Part shown: piece after piece, positions 8,044 to 18,405 of the stretch | Layout: each line of letters starts with the position of its first letter | Position numbering within the stretch: position 1 is the stretch's first letter | Assembly (NCBI GenBank): GCA_024235995.1 | Contig: JACKLI010000001.1 | Location: 1,798,001 to 1,862,000, forward strand | DNA from: Burkholderiaceae bacterium | GTDB lineage: Bacteria > Pseudomonadota > Gammaproteobacteria > Burkholderiales > Burkholderiaceae_C | DNA length: 64,000 nt | Reading direction: 5' to 3' | Program-made: the position numbers and the translations under genes | Notes under the pieces: generated by a model | Told to the model about the DNA's origin: nothing | Databases searched by the model: none | Seen by the model: the letters and a program-made list of their open reading frames with translations, nothing else

Positions 8044-9495
8044 CTACAGCAAGGGCGAGCCCAGCCGCGCCAGGGCCTCGAAGAGCTGCTGGTGCACCGG
8101 CGCGTGGCGGTTGCGCGGCACCAGGCGGCAATTGGACAGGTCGGCCTCGAACATGCCGGCCAGCTGCTGGTTGAGCGCGCGGTCGTACAGCACCGCCGCC
8201 ACCTCGAAGTTCAGGCGAAAGCTGCGGTTGTCGAAGTTGGCGCTGCCCACCATGCTGTAGAGCGAATCCATCACCAGGGTCTTGGGGTGGAACATGCGTC
8301 CGCGGTACTCGAACACCAGCACGCCGGCGTTCTGCAGCTCCTGGTAGTACGAGCGCGCGGCGGCGGTGACGATGCGCGAGTCGCTGCGCTCGGGCACGAT
8401 CAGCTTGACCTGCACGCCGCGCAGCGCGGCATTGGTCAGCGCGGTGATGGCCGGCTCGGTGGGCACGAAGTAGGGCGTGGACAGCCACACGCGCTCGCGC
8501 GCCAGGTTCAGCGCGTCGATGGCGGCGCGGTGAATCGCCTCGCCGTCGCTGTCGGGGCCCGAGGCGACGATCTGCACCGGCACCTGCCCCGGCGGCTCGC
8601 CCGTCGGCAGCACGTGGCCGTCGTGGTGCAGCTGGTGGCCGCTGGCGTAGTACCAGTCCTGCAAAAACACGTACTGCAGCCAGCGCACCGCGGCGCCGCG
8701 CAGCAGCAGGTGGGTGTCGCGGTAGGCGTCGTCGGGGCGCACGCGCTCGTTCTCGGCGTCGGTCACGTTGATGCCGCCCAGCAGGCCCACGCGCCCGTCG
8801 ATCACCGCGATCTTGCGGTGCGTGCGCAGGTTGACCAGCGGGCGCAGGCGGTCCAGCCGCGCGCGGTGGAACACGGCCACCTGGCCACCGGCCTGGCGCA
8901 GCGCGTCCAGCAGCGCGGCGTGGCGGCGCGCCAGCAGGCGCGAGGAGCCGATGGCGTCCACCAGCAGCCGCACGGCAATGCCGGCGCTGGCGCGCTCGGT
9001 GAGCGCCTGCAGCACGGCGCGGCCGGTCTGGTCGGGCTCGAAGATGTAGTACTCGAGGTGGATGTGGCTGCGCGCCTGGGCCATCTCGCGCAGCAGGGCG
9101 TCCAGCGTAGCGCCGCCGCTGGCCAGCAGCTCCACCCCGTGCGCGCTGCAGATCGGCAGGCCGCAGCCGGCCTCGATCAGTCGCGCGTGCTGCACCGCCC
9201 ACAGCGGCGGCTCGGGCCGGTCGGCGCGCAGCGTGCGCAGGTCCTGCTGCGACATCAGCGCCGCCTGGGTGTGCCAGCGCTTGAGGCGCTGGCGCGTGAC
9301 GCGCTGCGGGCCGAAGTAGGCGTACACCAGCAGGCCCAGCACCGGCAGCAGGTTGAGCACGATGATCCACGCCAGCGTGGACACCGGCGAGCGGCGCTGC
9401 CAGATGATCCAGGTGGTCAGGATGATGCTGGAGATCGACCAGGCCCAGGCCAGCCAATAAGTCCAGGGGTGGCCGGCAAAGGCAAGGCCGGACAT
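8044..9495 (-). CDS. cls: cardiolipin synthase (phospholipase D superfamily)
   Basis: 483 aa membrane enzyme that condenses two phosphatidylglycerols to cardiolipin and glycerol. Two N-terminal transmembrane segments (WLAWAWSISSIILTTWII and TLAWIIVLNLLPVLGLLVY) precede two HKD catalytic motifs, HRKIAVID at about residue 225 and HPKTLVMD at about residue 402. The start is the ATG at 9495 (MSGLAFAG), 6 bp after the stop of the upstream Spx/ArsC-like gene, so the two are cotranscribed. Length and layout match the bacterial ClsA group. Confidence 0.9.
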   Translation of the reverse strand: MSGLAFAGHPWTYWLAWAWSISSIILTTWIIWQRRSPVSTLAWIIVLNLLPVLGLLVYAYFGPQRVTRQRLKRWHTQAALMSQQDLRTLRADRPEPPLWAVQHARLIEAGCGLPICSAHGVELLASGGATLDALLREMAQARSHIHLEYYIFEPDQTGRAVLQALTERASAGIAVRLLVDAIGSSRLLARRHAALLDALRQAGGQVAVFHRARLDRLRPLVNLRTHRKIAVIDGRVGLLGGINVTDAENERVRPDDAYRDTHLLLRGAAVRWLQYVFLQDWYYASGHQLHHDGHVLPTGEPPGQVPVQIVASGPDSDGEAIHRAAIDALNLARERVWLSTPYFVPTEPAITALTNAALRGVQVKLIVPERSDSRIVTAAARSYYQELQNAGVLVFEYRGRMFHPKTLVMDSLYSMVGSANFDNRSFRLNFEVAAVLYDRALNQQLAGMFEADLSNCRLVPRNRHAPVHQQLFEALARLGSPLL

Positions 9496-9500
9496 CGTCG

Positions 9501-9863
9501 TCAGCCGATGCGCGCCGACCAGTCGTCCGGCGCAAAGCCGACCGTGATGGCGCCGCCGCCCCACTCGATCACGGGCCGGCGGATGGCGCTGGGCTGCGCC
9601 TGCAGCAGCGCGGCGGCACTCATTGCATCGGTGATGGCCGCCTGCGTGGCCGCGTCGAGCTTGCGCCAGGTGGTGCCCTGGCGGTTCAGCAGGCGCTCCC
9701 AGCCGACGGCGTCGATCCAGCGCCGCAGGTGCTCGGCCGGCACGCCGGCCTTCTTGAAGTCGTGAAAGCGCACCTCGACCTGATGCTCGGCCAGCCAGGC
9801 GCGCGCCTTCTTGACGGTGTCGCAGTTGGAAATGCCGTAGAGCGTGACGGATGCGCGGGTCAT
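9501..9863 (-). CDS. Spx/MgsR-type ArsC-related reductase
   Basis: 120 aa thioredoxin-fold protein. It begins with TLYGISNCDTVKKARAWL, where the single cysteine of the CxxS/T-type site is visible, followed by HDFKKAGVP and the Pro-containing block RRPVIEWG. This is the YffB/Spx-like branch of the ArsC family. A glutathione-linked reductase role is possible but unproven, and true arsenate reduction is unlikely on sequence alone. The start is the ATG at 9863. It is divergent from folC (51-bp gap) and directly upstream of cls on the same strand. Confidence 0.85.
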   Translation of the reverse strand: MTRASVTLYGISNCDTVKKARAWLAEHQVEVRFHDFKKAGVPAEHLRRWIDAVGWERLLNRQGTTWRKLDAATQAAITDAMSAAALLQAQPSAIRRPVIEWGGGAITVGFAPDDWSARIG

Positions 9864-9914
9864 GCCGGCGATGATGCCATGGCCTTGGCGCTTGGCGCGA
9901 CAATCGGCGCTCCC

Positions 9915-11219
9915 ATGAAGACACTGAACGAATGGCTCGCCTACTGCGAGCGGCTGCACCCCACGGTCATCGAGCTGGGGCTGGATCGGGTGCGGGCGGT
10001 GGCCGAGCGCCTGGCGCTGCGCTTCGACTGCCCGGTCATCACCGTGGCCGGCACCAACGGCAAGGGCTCGACCTGCGCCATGCTGGAGGCCATCCTGCTG
10101 CAGGCGGGCTACCGCACCGGCGTCTACACCTCGCCGCACCTGGTGCACTTCGAGGAGCGCTGCCGCATCCGCGGCCAGGCCATCGCCGCGGCCGATCTGG
10201 TGGCCTGCCTGGAGCAGGTCGAGGCGGCGCGCGGGGACATCTCGCTGACCTACTTCGAGTTCACCACCCTGGCCATCCTGCAGGCCATGGCGCGCGCCGG
10301 GCTGGACGCGGTGATCCTGGAGGTCGGCCTGGGCGGGCGGCTGGATGCCGTCAACGTGATCGACACCGACTGCGCCATCATCACCAGCATCGACATCGAC
10401 CACGCCGAGCTGCTGGGCGACACGCGCGAGAAGATCGGCTTCGAGAAGGCCGGCATCATGCGCGCCGGCAAGCCCGCCATCGTCAGCGACCCGGTGCCGC
10501 CCCAGAGCGTGCTCGATCACGCTGCCGCCATCGGGGCCGACCTGTGGCTGCTGGGGCGCGACTTCAACTACCAGGGCAACAACCCGCAGCAATGGGCCTG
10601 GGCCGGGCGCGGGCGGCGCTACAGCGGGCTGGGCTACCCGACGCTGCGCGGCGCCAACCAGCTGATCAACGCCTCGGGCGCGCTGGCCGCGCTGGACGCG
10701 CTGCGCGCCCGCCTGCCGGTGACCGCGCAGGCGGTGCGCAACGGCTTCGGCATGATGGACTTGCCTGGGCGCTTCCAGGTCGTTCCCGGCCATCCGGTGG
10801 TGATCCTGGACGTGGCGCACAACCCGCACGCGGTGGCCGCGCTGGCGCAAAGCCTGGACGCCATGGGCTCCTTCCTGATGACGCACGGCGTGTTCGGCGC
10901 CATGGCCGACAAGGACATTGCCGCCATCCTGCGCCACATGGACCCGCTGATCGACCGCTGGTACTTCACCGACCTGCCCACGCCGCGCGCCGCCTCGGCC
11001 CAGGCGCTGGAGGCCACCTGGCGCGCGGTCACGCAGCGTGCCGGGGCCGCGGCCGAGTGCTTCGCCACGCCCATGGCGGCCTTCAACGCGGCGGCGGCGC
11101 GCGTGCAGCCCACTGATAGAATCGTCTGCTTTGGATCGTTCTACACCGTCGGTGGCGTGCTGGAGCATGGCGTACCGCACCTCGAATCCGACGCGCCCTG
11201 GCAGCATGCCGATCGCTGA
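9915..11219 (+). CDS. folC: bifunctional dihydrofolate synthase / folylpolyglutamate synthase
   Basis: 434 aa Mur-ligase-fold enzyme. It adds glutamate to dihydropteroate and then to folates with ATP. The P-loop AGTNGKGST is at residues 45-53, the Mur-ligase block EVGLGGRLDAVN follows, and DVAHNPHA marks the C-terminal substrate domain. The ATG at 9915 (MKTLNEWL) is the normal family start. It is first in a tight same-strand run folC - SPOR protein - cvpA - purF, the order also seen in E. coli (folC-dedD-cvpA-purF). Confidence 0.93.
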   Translation: MKTLNEWLAYCERLHPTVIELGLDRVRAVAERLALRFDCPVITVAGTNGKGSTCAMLEAILLQAGYRTGVYTSPHLVHFEERCRIRGQAIAAADLVACLEQVEAARGDISLTYFEFTTLAILQAMARAGLDAVILEVGLGGRLDAVNVIDTDCAIITSIDIDHAELLGDTREKIGFEKAGIMRAGKPAIVSDPVPPQSVLDHAAAIGADLWLLGRDFNYQGNNPQQWAWAGRGRRYSGLGYPTLRGANQLINASGALAALDALRARLPVTAQAVRNGFGMMDLPGRFQVVPGHPVVILDVAHNPHAVAALAQSLDAMGSFLMTHGVFGAMADKDIAAILRHMDPLIDRWYFTDLPTPRAASAQALEATWRAVTQRAGAAAECFATPMAAFNAAAARVQPTDRIVCFGSFYTVGGVLEHGVPHLESDAPWQHADR

Positions 11220-11235
11220 CGGCTGACCCCGCACC

Positions 11236-12108
11236 ATGGCATTTTTCAAGTTCCGCCAGCACAGCGCTGCCCCCGCCAAGAAGCCGCCGCGCAAGGCCGA
11301 TGCGGCCAGCGCGCCGCCCGACTCGGTCGAGAACGTGCGCCGGCGCGCGCGCCATCGCCTGATCGGCGCGGTGGTGCTGGTGGTGGTGGCGGTCGTCGGC
11401 TTTCCGCTGCTGTTCGACACCGAGCCGCGCCCGGCGGCCATCAATGCCCCCATCACCATTCCCGATCGCGACAGCGCGCCAGCCCTGACGGCGCCCAAGC
11501 CGGTCGGCCAGGCCGCGGTGCCTGCCGCCGCCAGCCTGGGCGAGCACGAGGAGGTGGTGCCGCCCACATCCAGGCCAGCGGCGCAGGCCGCGGCCTCGCC
11601 GGCAGCCGAGACCACCGCCCCCACGCGCGCGGCGCAGGGCGACGCGGCCAAGCCCCCGGCCACGCCAGCGGCCCAGGCGGCGCGCGGCGACGATGCCAAG
11701 GCGCGCCGCGAGCAGGAGGCCCAGGCCCGCGCCAAGGCCCAGCTCGACGAGCAGCAGGCCAAGACCCAGCGCGAAGCCGACGCCAAGGCCCGCCGCGAGG
11801 CCGAGGCCGCGCGCGCCCGGGCGGCGCTGGAAGGCCGCGGCAGCGCCAAGCCGGCCACGGCCGCCAGCGCCACCGACGCCGGCCGCTACATCGTGCAGAT
11901 CGGCGCCTTCGCCGAGGCCGACTCGGCCCAGCAGGCGCGCCGCAAGGCCGAGGGCGCGGGCCTGAAGACCTACACCCAGGTGGTCAGCACGGCCGACGGC
12001 AAGCGTACCCGCGTGCGCGTGGGCCCCTTCGCCAGCCGGGCCGAGGCCGAGAAGGCGGCCGCGGCGCTGAAGAAGGCGGGCTTGCCGGGCAGCATCCTCA
12101 CGCTCTGA
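11236..12108 (+). CDS. SPOR-domain (DedD-like) membrane protein
   Basis: 290 aa. A short cytoplasmic N-terminus is followed by one transmembrane segment (LIGAVVLVVVAVVGFPLLF, about residues 38-56). A long Ala/Lys/Glu-rich linker of probable coiled-coil type (about 120-210) then leads to a C-terminal SPOR domain starting YIVQIGAFAEAD. SPOR domains bind denuded septal peptidoglycan, and DedD in E. coli supports constriction. The gene starts 17 bp after folC and keeps the folC-dedD-cvpA-purF order, which supports the call. The linker is low-complexity and is the least certain part of the translation. Confidence 0.85.
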   Translation: MAFFKFRQHSAAPAKKPPRKADAASAPPDSVENVRRRARHRLIGAVVLVVVAVVGFPLLFDTEPRPAAINAPITIPDRDSAPALTAPKPVGQAAVPAAASLGEHEEVVPPTSRPAAQAAASPAAETTAPTRAAQGDAAKPPATPAAQAARGDDAKARREQEAQARAKAQLDEQQAKTQREADAKARREAEAARARAALEGRGSAKPATAASATDAGRYIVQIGAFAEADSAQQARRKAEGAGLKTYTQVVSTADGKRTRVRVGPFASRAEAEKAAAALKKAGLPGSILTL

Positions 12109-12136
12109 TCATCGGATCGGACCCGCGGCCGCCCCC

Positions 12137-12625
12137 ATGCACCCCACCGACTGGATCTGCCTGGCTGTCGTGCTGGGCTCCCTGCTGCTGGGGGCCTGGC
12201 GCGGGCTGCTGTACGAGGCCTTGTCGGTGGCGGGCTGGGTGGCGGCGTATGTCGTGGCGCGCTGGGCGGCCGAATGGGTCGGCCGGGCCTTGCCGATGGG
12301 CGAGGCGCCCGTCGAGTGGCGCTTTGCGGCGGGCTTCGTGCTGGTGTTCATCGTGGTGGCCTTTGCCGGCGGCATGCTGGCCTGGGCGGTGCGCGGCGCG
12401 GCGCGCGCGCTGGGCATGCGGCCGGTGGACCGGGTGCTGGGCGCCGTGTTCGGCGCGCTGCGCGGCGCGCTGCTGCTGCTGGTGCTGGCCATCGTGGTGC
12501 AGCTAACGGGGCAGGGCCAGGCGCCGTGGTGGCGCCAGTCGGTCAGCGGCGCGTGGCTGCAGGGCGTGCTGGGGCAACTGCGCCCGGTGCTGCCGGCGGC
12601 GCTCGGGCAGTATCTTTCGACGTGA
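12137..12625 (+). CDS. cvpA: CvpA-family membrane protein
   Basis: 162 aa with about four hydrophobic segments, starting MHPTDWICLAVVLGSLLLGAW; the block RPVDRVLGAVFGALRGALLL is the CvpA signature. The E. coli homologue was named for colicin V production and is an inner-membrane protein linked to envelope stress; its molecular activity is unknown. It lies immediately upstream of purF. The stop is followed within 10 bp by the hairpin at 12631-12649, which may limit read-through into purF. Confidence 0.88.
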   Translation: MHPTDWICLAVVLGSLLLGAWRGLLYEALSVAGWVAAYVVARWAAEWVGRALPMGEAPVEWRFAAGFVLVFIVVAFAGGMLAWAVRGAARALGMRPVDRVLGAVFGALRGALLLLVLAIVVQLTGQGQAPWWRQSVSGAWLQGVLGQLRPVLPAALGQYLST

Positions 12626-12630
12626 CAATC

Positions 12631-12649
12631 GGGCCTTCGGGCCTTTTTT
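12631..12649 (+). terminator. terminator-like hairpin just upstream of purF
   Basis: GGCC-TTCG-GGCC, a stable UUCG tetraloop hairpin, is followed by six Ts at 12644-12649. It ends 12 nt before the purF ATG. A position between the cvpA stop and the purF start suggests partial termination or attenuation rather than the end of an operon. Confidence 0.6.
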
Positions 12650-12661
12650 CAGGACATCATC

Positions 12662-14139
<1,478 letters not shown>

Positions 14140-14140
<1 letters not shown>

Positions 14141-15393
14141 TGGATGAGTGGACCATGAACCCGAACGAGTTGAACGAGCAGGACCTGCCCGAAGGCCTGC
14201 ACCCCGACACCCTGGCCGTGCGCGTGTCGATCCCGCGCAGCGGCTACGGCGAGCACTCCGAGGCGCTGTACCTCACCAGCTGCTTCGTGCAGCCCGACGC
14301 CGAGACCTCGGCGCGCCGCTTTGCCATGCAGGAGGAGGGCTACACCTACACCCGCACCGCCAACCCCTCGGTCACCGCATTCGAGCGCCGGCTGGCCGCG
14401 CTGGAAGGCGCCGAGGCGGCCATCGCCACCGCCAGCGGCATGTCGGCCATCCTGCTGATGGCCATGGGCCTGCTGAAAAGCGGCGACCACGTGATCGCCT
14501 CGCAGTCCATGTTCGGCTCCACCATCAAGCTGCTGGGCTCTGAATTTGCGCGCTTCGGCGTGCAGACCTCGTTCGTGTCGCAGACCGACGTGGGTGAGTG
14601 GCGCGCCGCGCTGCGCCCCAACACCCGCCTGCTGTTTGCCGAAACGCCCACCAACCCGCTGACCGAGGTGTGCGACATCGCCGCGCTGGCCGCCATCGCC
14701 AGGAAGGCCGGCGCGCTGCTGGCGGTGGACAACTGCTTTGCCACGCCCGCGCTGCAAAAGCCGCTGGCGCTGGGGGCCGACCTGATCATCCACTCGGGCA
14801 CCAAGTTTCTCGACGGCCAGGGCCGCGTCATGGCCGGCGCCCTTTGCGGCTCGCGCAAGCTGATCGACGAGGTGTTCGCGCCGCTGATCCGCACCGCCGG
14901 CATGGTGCTCTCGCCCTTCAACGCCTGGGTGGTGCACAAGGGCATGGAAACGCTCAGCCTGCGCGTGGCCGCGCAAAGCGCCAACGCGCTGCAGATCGCC
15001 AGCTGGCTCGAGAAACACCCCGCCGTCGAGCGCGTGTTCTACCCCGGCCTGCCCTCGCACCCGCAACACCGGCTGGCCATGGCGCAGCAAGGGGGCGTCG
15101 GTGGGTCGGTGATTGCCTTCAGCGTCAGGGCCGCCAGCCCCGAGCAGGGCCGCGCGCGCGCCTTTCACGTCATCGACAGCACGCGCGTGTGCAGCATCGC
15201 CACCAACCTGGGCGACGTGCGCACCCTGCTCAGCCACCCGGCCAGCACCTCGCACGGACGCCTGTCCGAAGCGCAGCGCCAGGCCGCCGGCGTGGGGCAG
15301 GGCCTGATCCGCCTGTCGGTCGGGCTGGAGCACGTGCCCGACATCCTGCGCGACCTTTCGCACGGGCTGGACAGTTGTGGCCGCATCGACTGA
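14140..15393 (+). CDS. metZ: O-succinylhomoserine sulfhydrylase
   Basis: 417 aa PLP enzyme of the Cys/Met metabolism family. It makes homocysteine from O-succinylhomoserine and sulfide. The PLP lysine is in LIIHSGTKFLDGQGR, and TYTRTANPSVTAFERRLAALE and STRVCSIATNLGDVRTLLSHP are family blocks. The ATG at 14140 overlaps the purF stop; a second ATG at 14155 is an equally possible start, five residues shorter. The purF-metZ neighbourhood is common in beta- and gammaproteobacteria. A cystathionine gamma-synthase role is less likely given the GTKFLDGQGRV motif. Confidence 0.88.
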
Positions 15394-15395
15394 AT

Positions 15396-15459
15396 GCTAT
15401 AAAATAAATAGCTGTTTACGCATATTCGACGGGGGCCAGGGCGCAAAATGACTCAAAAC
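15396..15459 (+). repeat. interspersed repeat copy A, overlapping the gltX start
   Basis: An AT-rich half (GCTATAAAATAAATAGCTG) is followed by a GC-rich half and an ACTCAAAA end. It has the same layout as the copies at 38153 and 55028: A/T dyad ending in TAGCT, then a TTG/GGGC stretch, then an AAAATGA-like tail. The gltX ATG at 15448 and its first codons lie inside the repeat tail. Confidence 0.55.
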
Positions 15460-16857
15460 CAGGATCCATCCACGCGGCGCGTGCGCACGCGCTTCGCGCC
15501 ATCGCCCACCGGCTTCATCCACCTGGGCAACATCCGTTCGGCGCTGTATCCCTGGGCCTTTGCGCGCTCGCAGGGCGGCACCTTCATCCTGCGCATCGAA
15601 GACACCGACCTGGAGCGCTCCACCCAGGCCTCGGTCGACGTCATCCTGGAGGGCATGGCCTGGCTCGGGCTGGATGCGGACGAAGGCCCCTACTACCAGA
15701 TGCAGCGCATGGACCGCTACAAGGCGGTGCTGGCGCAGCTGCAGGCCGCCGGCCATGTGTACCCCTGCTACATGAGCGTGGCCGAACTCGACGCGCTGCG
15801 CGAGCGGCAAATGGCCGCCAAGCAAAAGCCGCGCTACGACGGCACCTGGCGCCCCGAGCCCGGCAAGGTGTTGCCGCCCGTGCCCGCCGGCGTGCAGCCG
15901 GTGCTGCGCTTCAAGACGCCCTTGAGCGGCGTGGTCGGCTGGGACGACAAGTGCAAGGGCCACATCGCGTTCCAGAACAGCGAGCTGGACGACCTGGTCA
16001 TCGCCCGCCCCGACGGCACGCCCACCTACAACTTCTGCGTCTGCGTGGACGACATGGACATGGGCATCACCCACGTCATCCGCGGCGACGACCACGTCAA
16101 CAACACGCCGCGCCAGATCCACATCTTCCAGGCCCTGGGCGCGCCGGTGCCGGTGTTCGCCCACCTGCCCACCGTGCTCAACGAGCAGGGCGAGAAGATG
16201 AGCAAGCGCAACGGCGCCAAGGCCGTCACGCAGTACCGCGACGAGGGCTACCTGCCCGATGCCATGGTCAACTACCTGGCGCGCCTGGGCTGGAGCCATG
16301 GCGACGACGAGATCTTCTCGCGCGCGCAATTCCTGCAGTGGTTCAACCTCGACCACCTGGGCACCAGCGCCGGGCGCTTTGACGAAGCCAAGCTGCGCTG
16401 GGTCAACGCCCAGCACCTGAAGGCCATGCCGGGCGCGGAGCTGGCGCCGCTGGTGGCCGCGCAGCTGCAAAAGCGCGGCGTCGAGGGCGACGAGCGCCTG
16501 CCCGCGCTGTGCGATCTGTTCAAGGACCGCGTGGACACCACCGCGGCCCTGGCCAACTGGCTGCTGCCGTACTACGCCGACGTGCAGCCGAGCGCCGACG
16601 ACCTGGCCAAGCACGTCACCGCCGCCGTCAAGCCCGCCCTGGCCAGCTTGGCCACGCGGCTCGAATCCACGCCATGGACCACGGCCGACATCGCCGCCGC
16701 GCTCAAGCAGACCCTGGCCGAGCACGGCCTGAAAATGCCCCAACTGGCCATGCCCGTGCGCGTGCTGGTCATGGGCACGCCGCAGACGCCTTCGGTCGAC
16801 GCGGTGCTGGCCCTGCATCGGCGCGAAAAAGTTTTGGCAAGCTTGCGAAGAGGGTGA
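15448..16857 (+). CDS. gltX: glutamyl-tRNA synthetase
   Basis: 469 aa class I aminoacyl-tRNA synthetase that charges tRNA-Glu. The HIGH-type motif is PSPTGFIHLGN near residue 21 and the KMSKS-type motif is EKMSKRNGAKAV. Length fits the discriminating bacterial GluRS. The ATG at 15448 (MTQNQDPSTRRVRTRFAPSP) gives a normal N-terminus, although the first residues come from a repeat copy. A tRNA-Glu gene lies 150 bp downstream in a separately promoted tRNA operon. Confidence 0.95.
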   Translation: MTQNQDPSTRRVRTRFAPSPTGFIHLGNIRSALYPWAFARSQGGTFILRIEDTDLERSTQASVDVILEGMAWLGLDADEGPYYQMQRMDRYKAVLAQLQAAGHVYPCYMSVAELDALRERQMAAKQKPRYDGTWRPEPGKVLPPVPAGVQPVLRFKTPLSGVVGWDDKCKGHIAFQNSELDDLVIARPDGTPTYNFCVCVDDMDMGITHVIRGDDHVNNTPRQIHIFQALGAPVPVFAHLPTVLNEQGEKMSKRNGAKAVTQYRDEGYLPDAMVNYLARLGWSHGDDEIFSRAQFLQWFNLDHLGTSAGRFDEAKLRWVNAQHLKAMPGAELAPLVAAQLQKRGVEGDERLPALCDLFKDRVDTTAALANWLLPYYADVQPSADDLAKHVTAAVKPALASLATRLESTPWTTADIAAALKQTLAEHGLKMPQLAMPVRVLVMGTPQTPSVDAVLALHRREKVLASLRRG

Positions 16858-16872
16858 AATCCAACATATAAT
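16843..16872 (+). promoter_or_regulatory. promoter of the tRNA operon
   Basis: A perfect TATAAT -10 lies at 16867-16872, with TTGCGA at 16843-16848 as a -35 element 18 bp upstream. The expected start of transcription is near 16879, followed by a GC-rich discriminator (GCGAGGC) of the kind seen at stringently controlled tRNA promoters. It partly overlaps the gltX 3' end. Confidence 0.7.
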
Positions 16873-16894
16873 GCGAGGCTCGACACCCACAAAC

Positions 16895-16970
<76 letters not shown>

Positions 16971-17008
16971 TCAAAGTGTCGAGAATCGGTCAGTCGTTCC
17001 AAGGTTTT

Positions 17009-17084
17009 GACCCTATCGTCTAGAGGCCTAGGACATCACCCTTTCACGGTGAGTACCGGGGTTCGAATCCCCGTAGGGTCGCCA
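17009..17084 (+). tRNA. tRNA-Glu (TTC)
   Basis: 76 nt with encoded CCA. The acceptor stem GACCCTA pairs with TAGGGTC. The anticodon stem TCACC/GGTGA encloses CTTTCAC with anticodon TTC at 17043-17045. The T-loop is GGTTCGAATCC. Confidence 0.96.
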
Positions 17085-17130
17085 AGTTTTGTCGCACTTG
17101 GGCTTGCAAAAGCCGAACGCGGCTTCGTGC

Positions 17131-17207
17131 GGAGTGGTAGTTCAGTTGGTTAGAATACCGGCCTGTCACGCCGGGGGTCGCGGGTTCGAGTCCCGTCCAC
17201 TCCGCCA
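17131..17207 (+). tRNA. tRNA-Asp (GTC)
   Basis: 77 nt with encoded CCA. The acceptor stem GGAGTGG pairs with CCACTCC. The anticodon stem CCGGC/GCCGG encloses CTGTCAC with anticodon GTC at 17165-17167. The T-loop is GGTTCGAGTCC. It is last in the operon, 7 bp before the terminator. Confidence 0.96.
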
Positions 17208-17213
17208 AAGCTC

Positions 17214-17245
17214 AAAAGGGCCTGATTTCGATCAGGCCCTTTTTT
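17214..17245 (+). terminator. Rho-independent terminator of the tRNA operon
   Basis: A 13-bp stem (AAAAGGGCCTGAT / ATCAGGCCCTTTT) with a TTCG loop is followed by a T-run. It is the strongest intrinsic terminator in the window and lies 43 bp before the ribD ATG. Confidence 0.93.
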
Positions 17246-17288
17246 CTTGGGTCGCGCGTGCAACGTGCCTGCTTTGTCCACGCCGATC

Positions 17289-18401
17289 ATGTCACTTCCG
17301 GTCAATCCCTTCATGGCCATGGCGCTTGCCCTGGCCGAGCAGGCGCGCCCGATCTGTCCGCCCAATCCGGCCGTCGGTTGCGTGCTGGTGGGCGCCGATG
17401 GCCAGGTCATTGGCCAGGGGCACACGCAGCCCACCGGGCAGGCGCACGCCGAGGTGATGGCCCTGCGCGATGCGCAGGCGCGCGGGCATGCCACCGTGGG
17501 CGCCACGGCCTACGTCACGCTCGAGCCCTGTGCGCACCAGGGCCGCACCGGGCCGTGCGCCGATGCGCTGATCAAGGCCGGTGTGCGCCGGGTGGTGGCT
17601 TCACTGCAAGACCCGAACCCGCGCGTGGCGGGGCAGGGCTTTGCGCGCTTGCGCGCGGCCGGCATCGCGGTCGAGGTGGGGCCGGGCGCTGAGGCCTCGC
17701 GCGAGCTCAACCTCGGTTTCTTCAGCCGCATGCAGCGCGGCCGCCCCTGGGTGCGCATGAAGGTGGCCGCCTCGCTGGACGGACGCACCGCGCTGCCCAA
17801 CGGCGCCAGCCAGTGGATCACCTCGCCTGCCGCGCGCGAAGACGGCCATGCCTGGCGCGCCCGCGCGTGCGCGGTGCTCACCGGCATCGGCACCGTGCTG
17901 CACGACGATCCGCGGCTGGACGTGCGCCTGCCGGGCGCCACGCGTCAGCCCATGCTGGTGATTGCCGACAGCCGGCTGCGCACGCCGCTGGACGCGCGTC
18001 TGTGGCAGGTGCCAGGGCGCCGCGTTTGCATCGCCGGCGCTGGCGCCGACACCCAGCGCGAGCAGGCCTTGCGTGATCGCGGCGCCGGCGTGCTGCGGCT
18101 GCCGGATGCGGAGGGCCGAATCGATCTGTCCGCCTTGCTCGTGGAACTGGCGCGGCGCGAGGTCAACGAAGTGCACGTCGAAGCCGGTGCCCAACTCAAT
18201 GCCGCCCTGTGGCGCGCCGGCCTGGTCGATGAACTGCTGCTCTATCAGGCCCCGCGCCTGCTGGGCCAGGGCGCGCCACTGGCCGATCTGGGTCCTTTCA
18301 CCGATCTGGCTCAGGGTCCGTGGCTCGAATACATCGGTGCCGACCGCATCGGCCCCGACCTGCGCATCCGGGCCAGGGTCGTCAACCCATCGGCGCGTTG
18401 A
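17289..18401 (+). CDS. ribD: bifunctional riboflavin biosynthesis deaminase/reductase
   Basis: 370 aa. The N-terminal deaminase domain carries the zinc site HAE (His53, Glu55) and the cysteines of EPCAHQGRTGPC (Cys81, Cys90). The C-terminal reductase domain contains VRMKVAASLDGRTAL and QWITSPAAR. It converts the pyrimidine intermediate after GTP cyclohydrolase II in riboflavin synthesis. The start is the ATG at 17289; upstream in-frame codons run into the terminator and are unlikely. No FMN riboswitch was seen in the 43 bp between terminator and start, so control is not obvious. Confidence 0.93.
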   Translation: MSLPVNPFMAMALALAEQARPICPPNPAVGCVLVGADGQVIGQGHTQPTGQAHAEVMALRDAQARGHATVGATAYVTLEPCAHQGRTGPCADALIKAGVRRVVASLQDPNPRVAGQGFARLRAAGIAVEVGPGAEASRELNLGFFSRMQRGRPWVRMKVAASLDGRTALPNGASQWITSPAAREDGHAWRARACAVLTGIGTVLHDDPRLDVRLPGATRQPMLVIADSRLRTPLDARLWQVPGRRVCIAGAGADTQREQALRDRGAGVLRLPDAEGRIDLSALLVELARREVNEVHVEAGAQLNAALWRAGLVDELLLYQAPRLLGQGAPLADLGPFTDLAQGPWLEYIGADRIGPDLRIRARVVNPSAR

Positions 18402-18405
18402 CCTC

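Noticed and set aside
9501..11873. 790-codon minus-strand frame over folC and the SPOR gene
   Set aside because: Only its last 120 codons (9501-9863, the Spx/ArsC-like protein) are real; the rest is antisense to folC and its neighbour.
17246..17288. FMN riboswitch upstream of ribD
   Set aside because: Only 43 bp separate the tRNA terminator from the ATG, too short for the aptamer, and no conserved core was seen.
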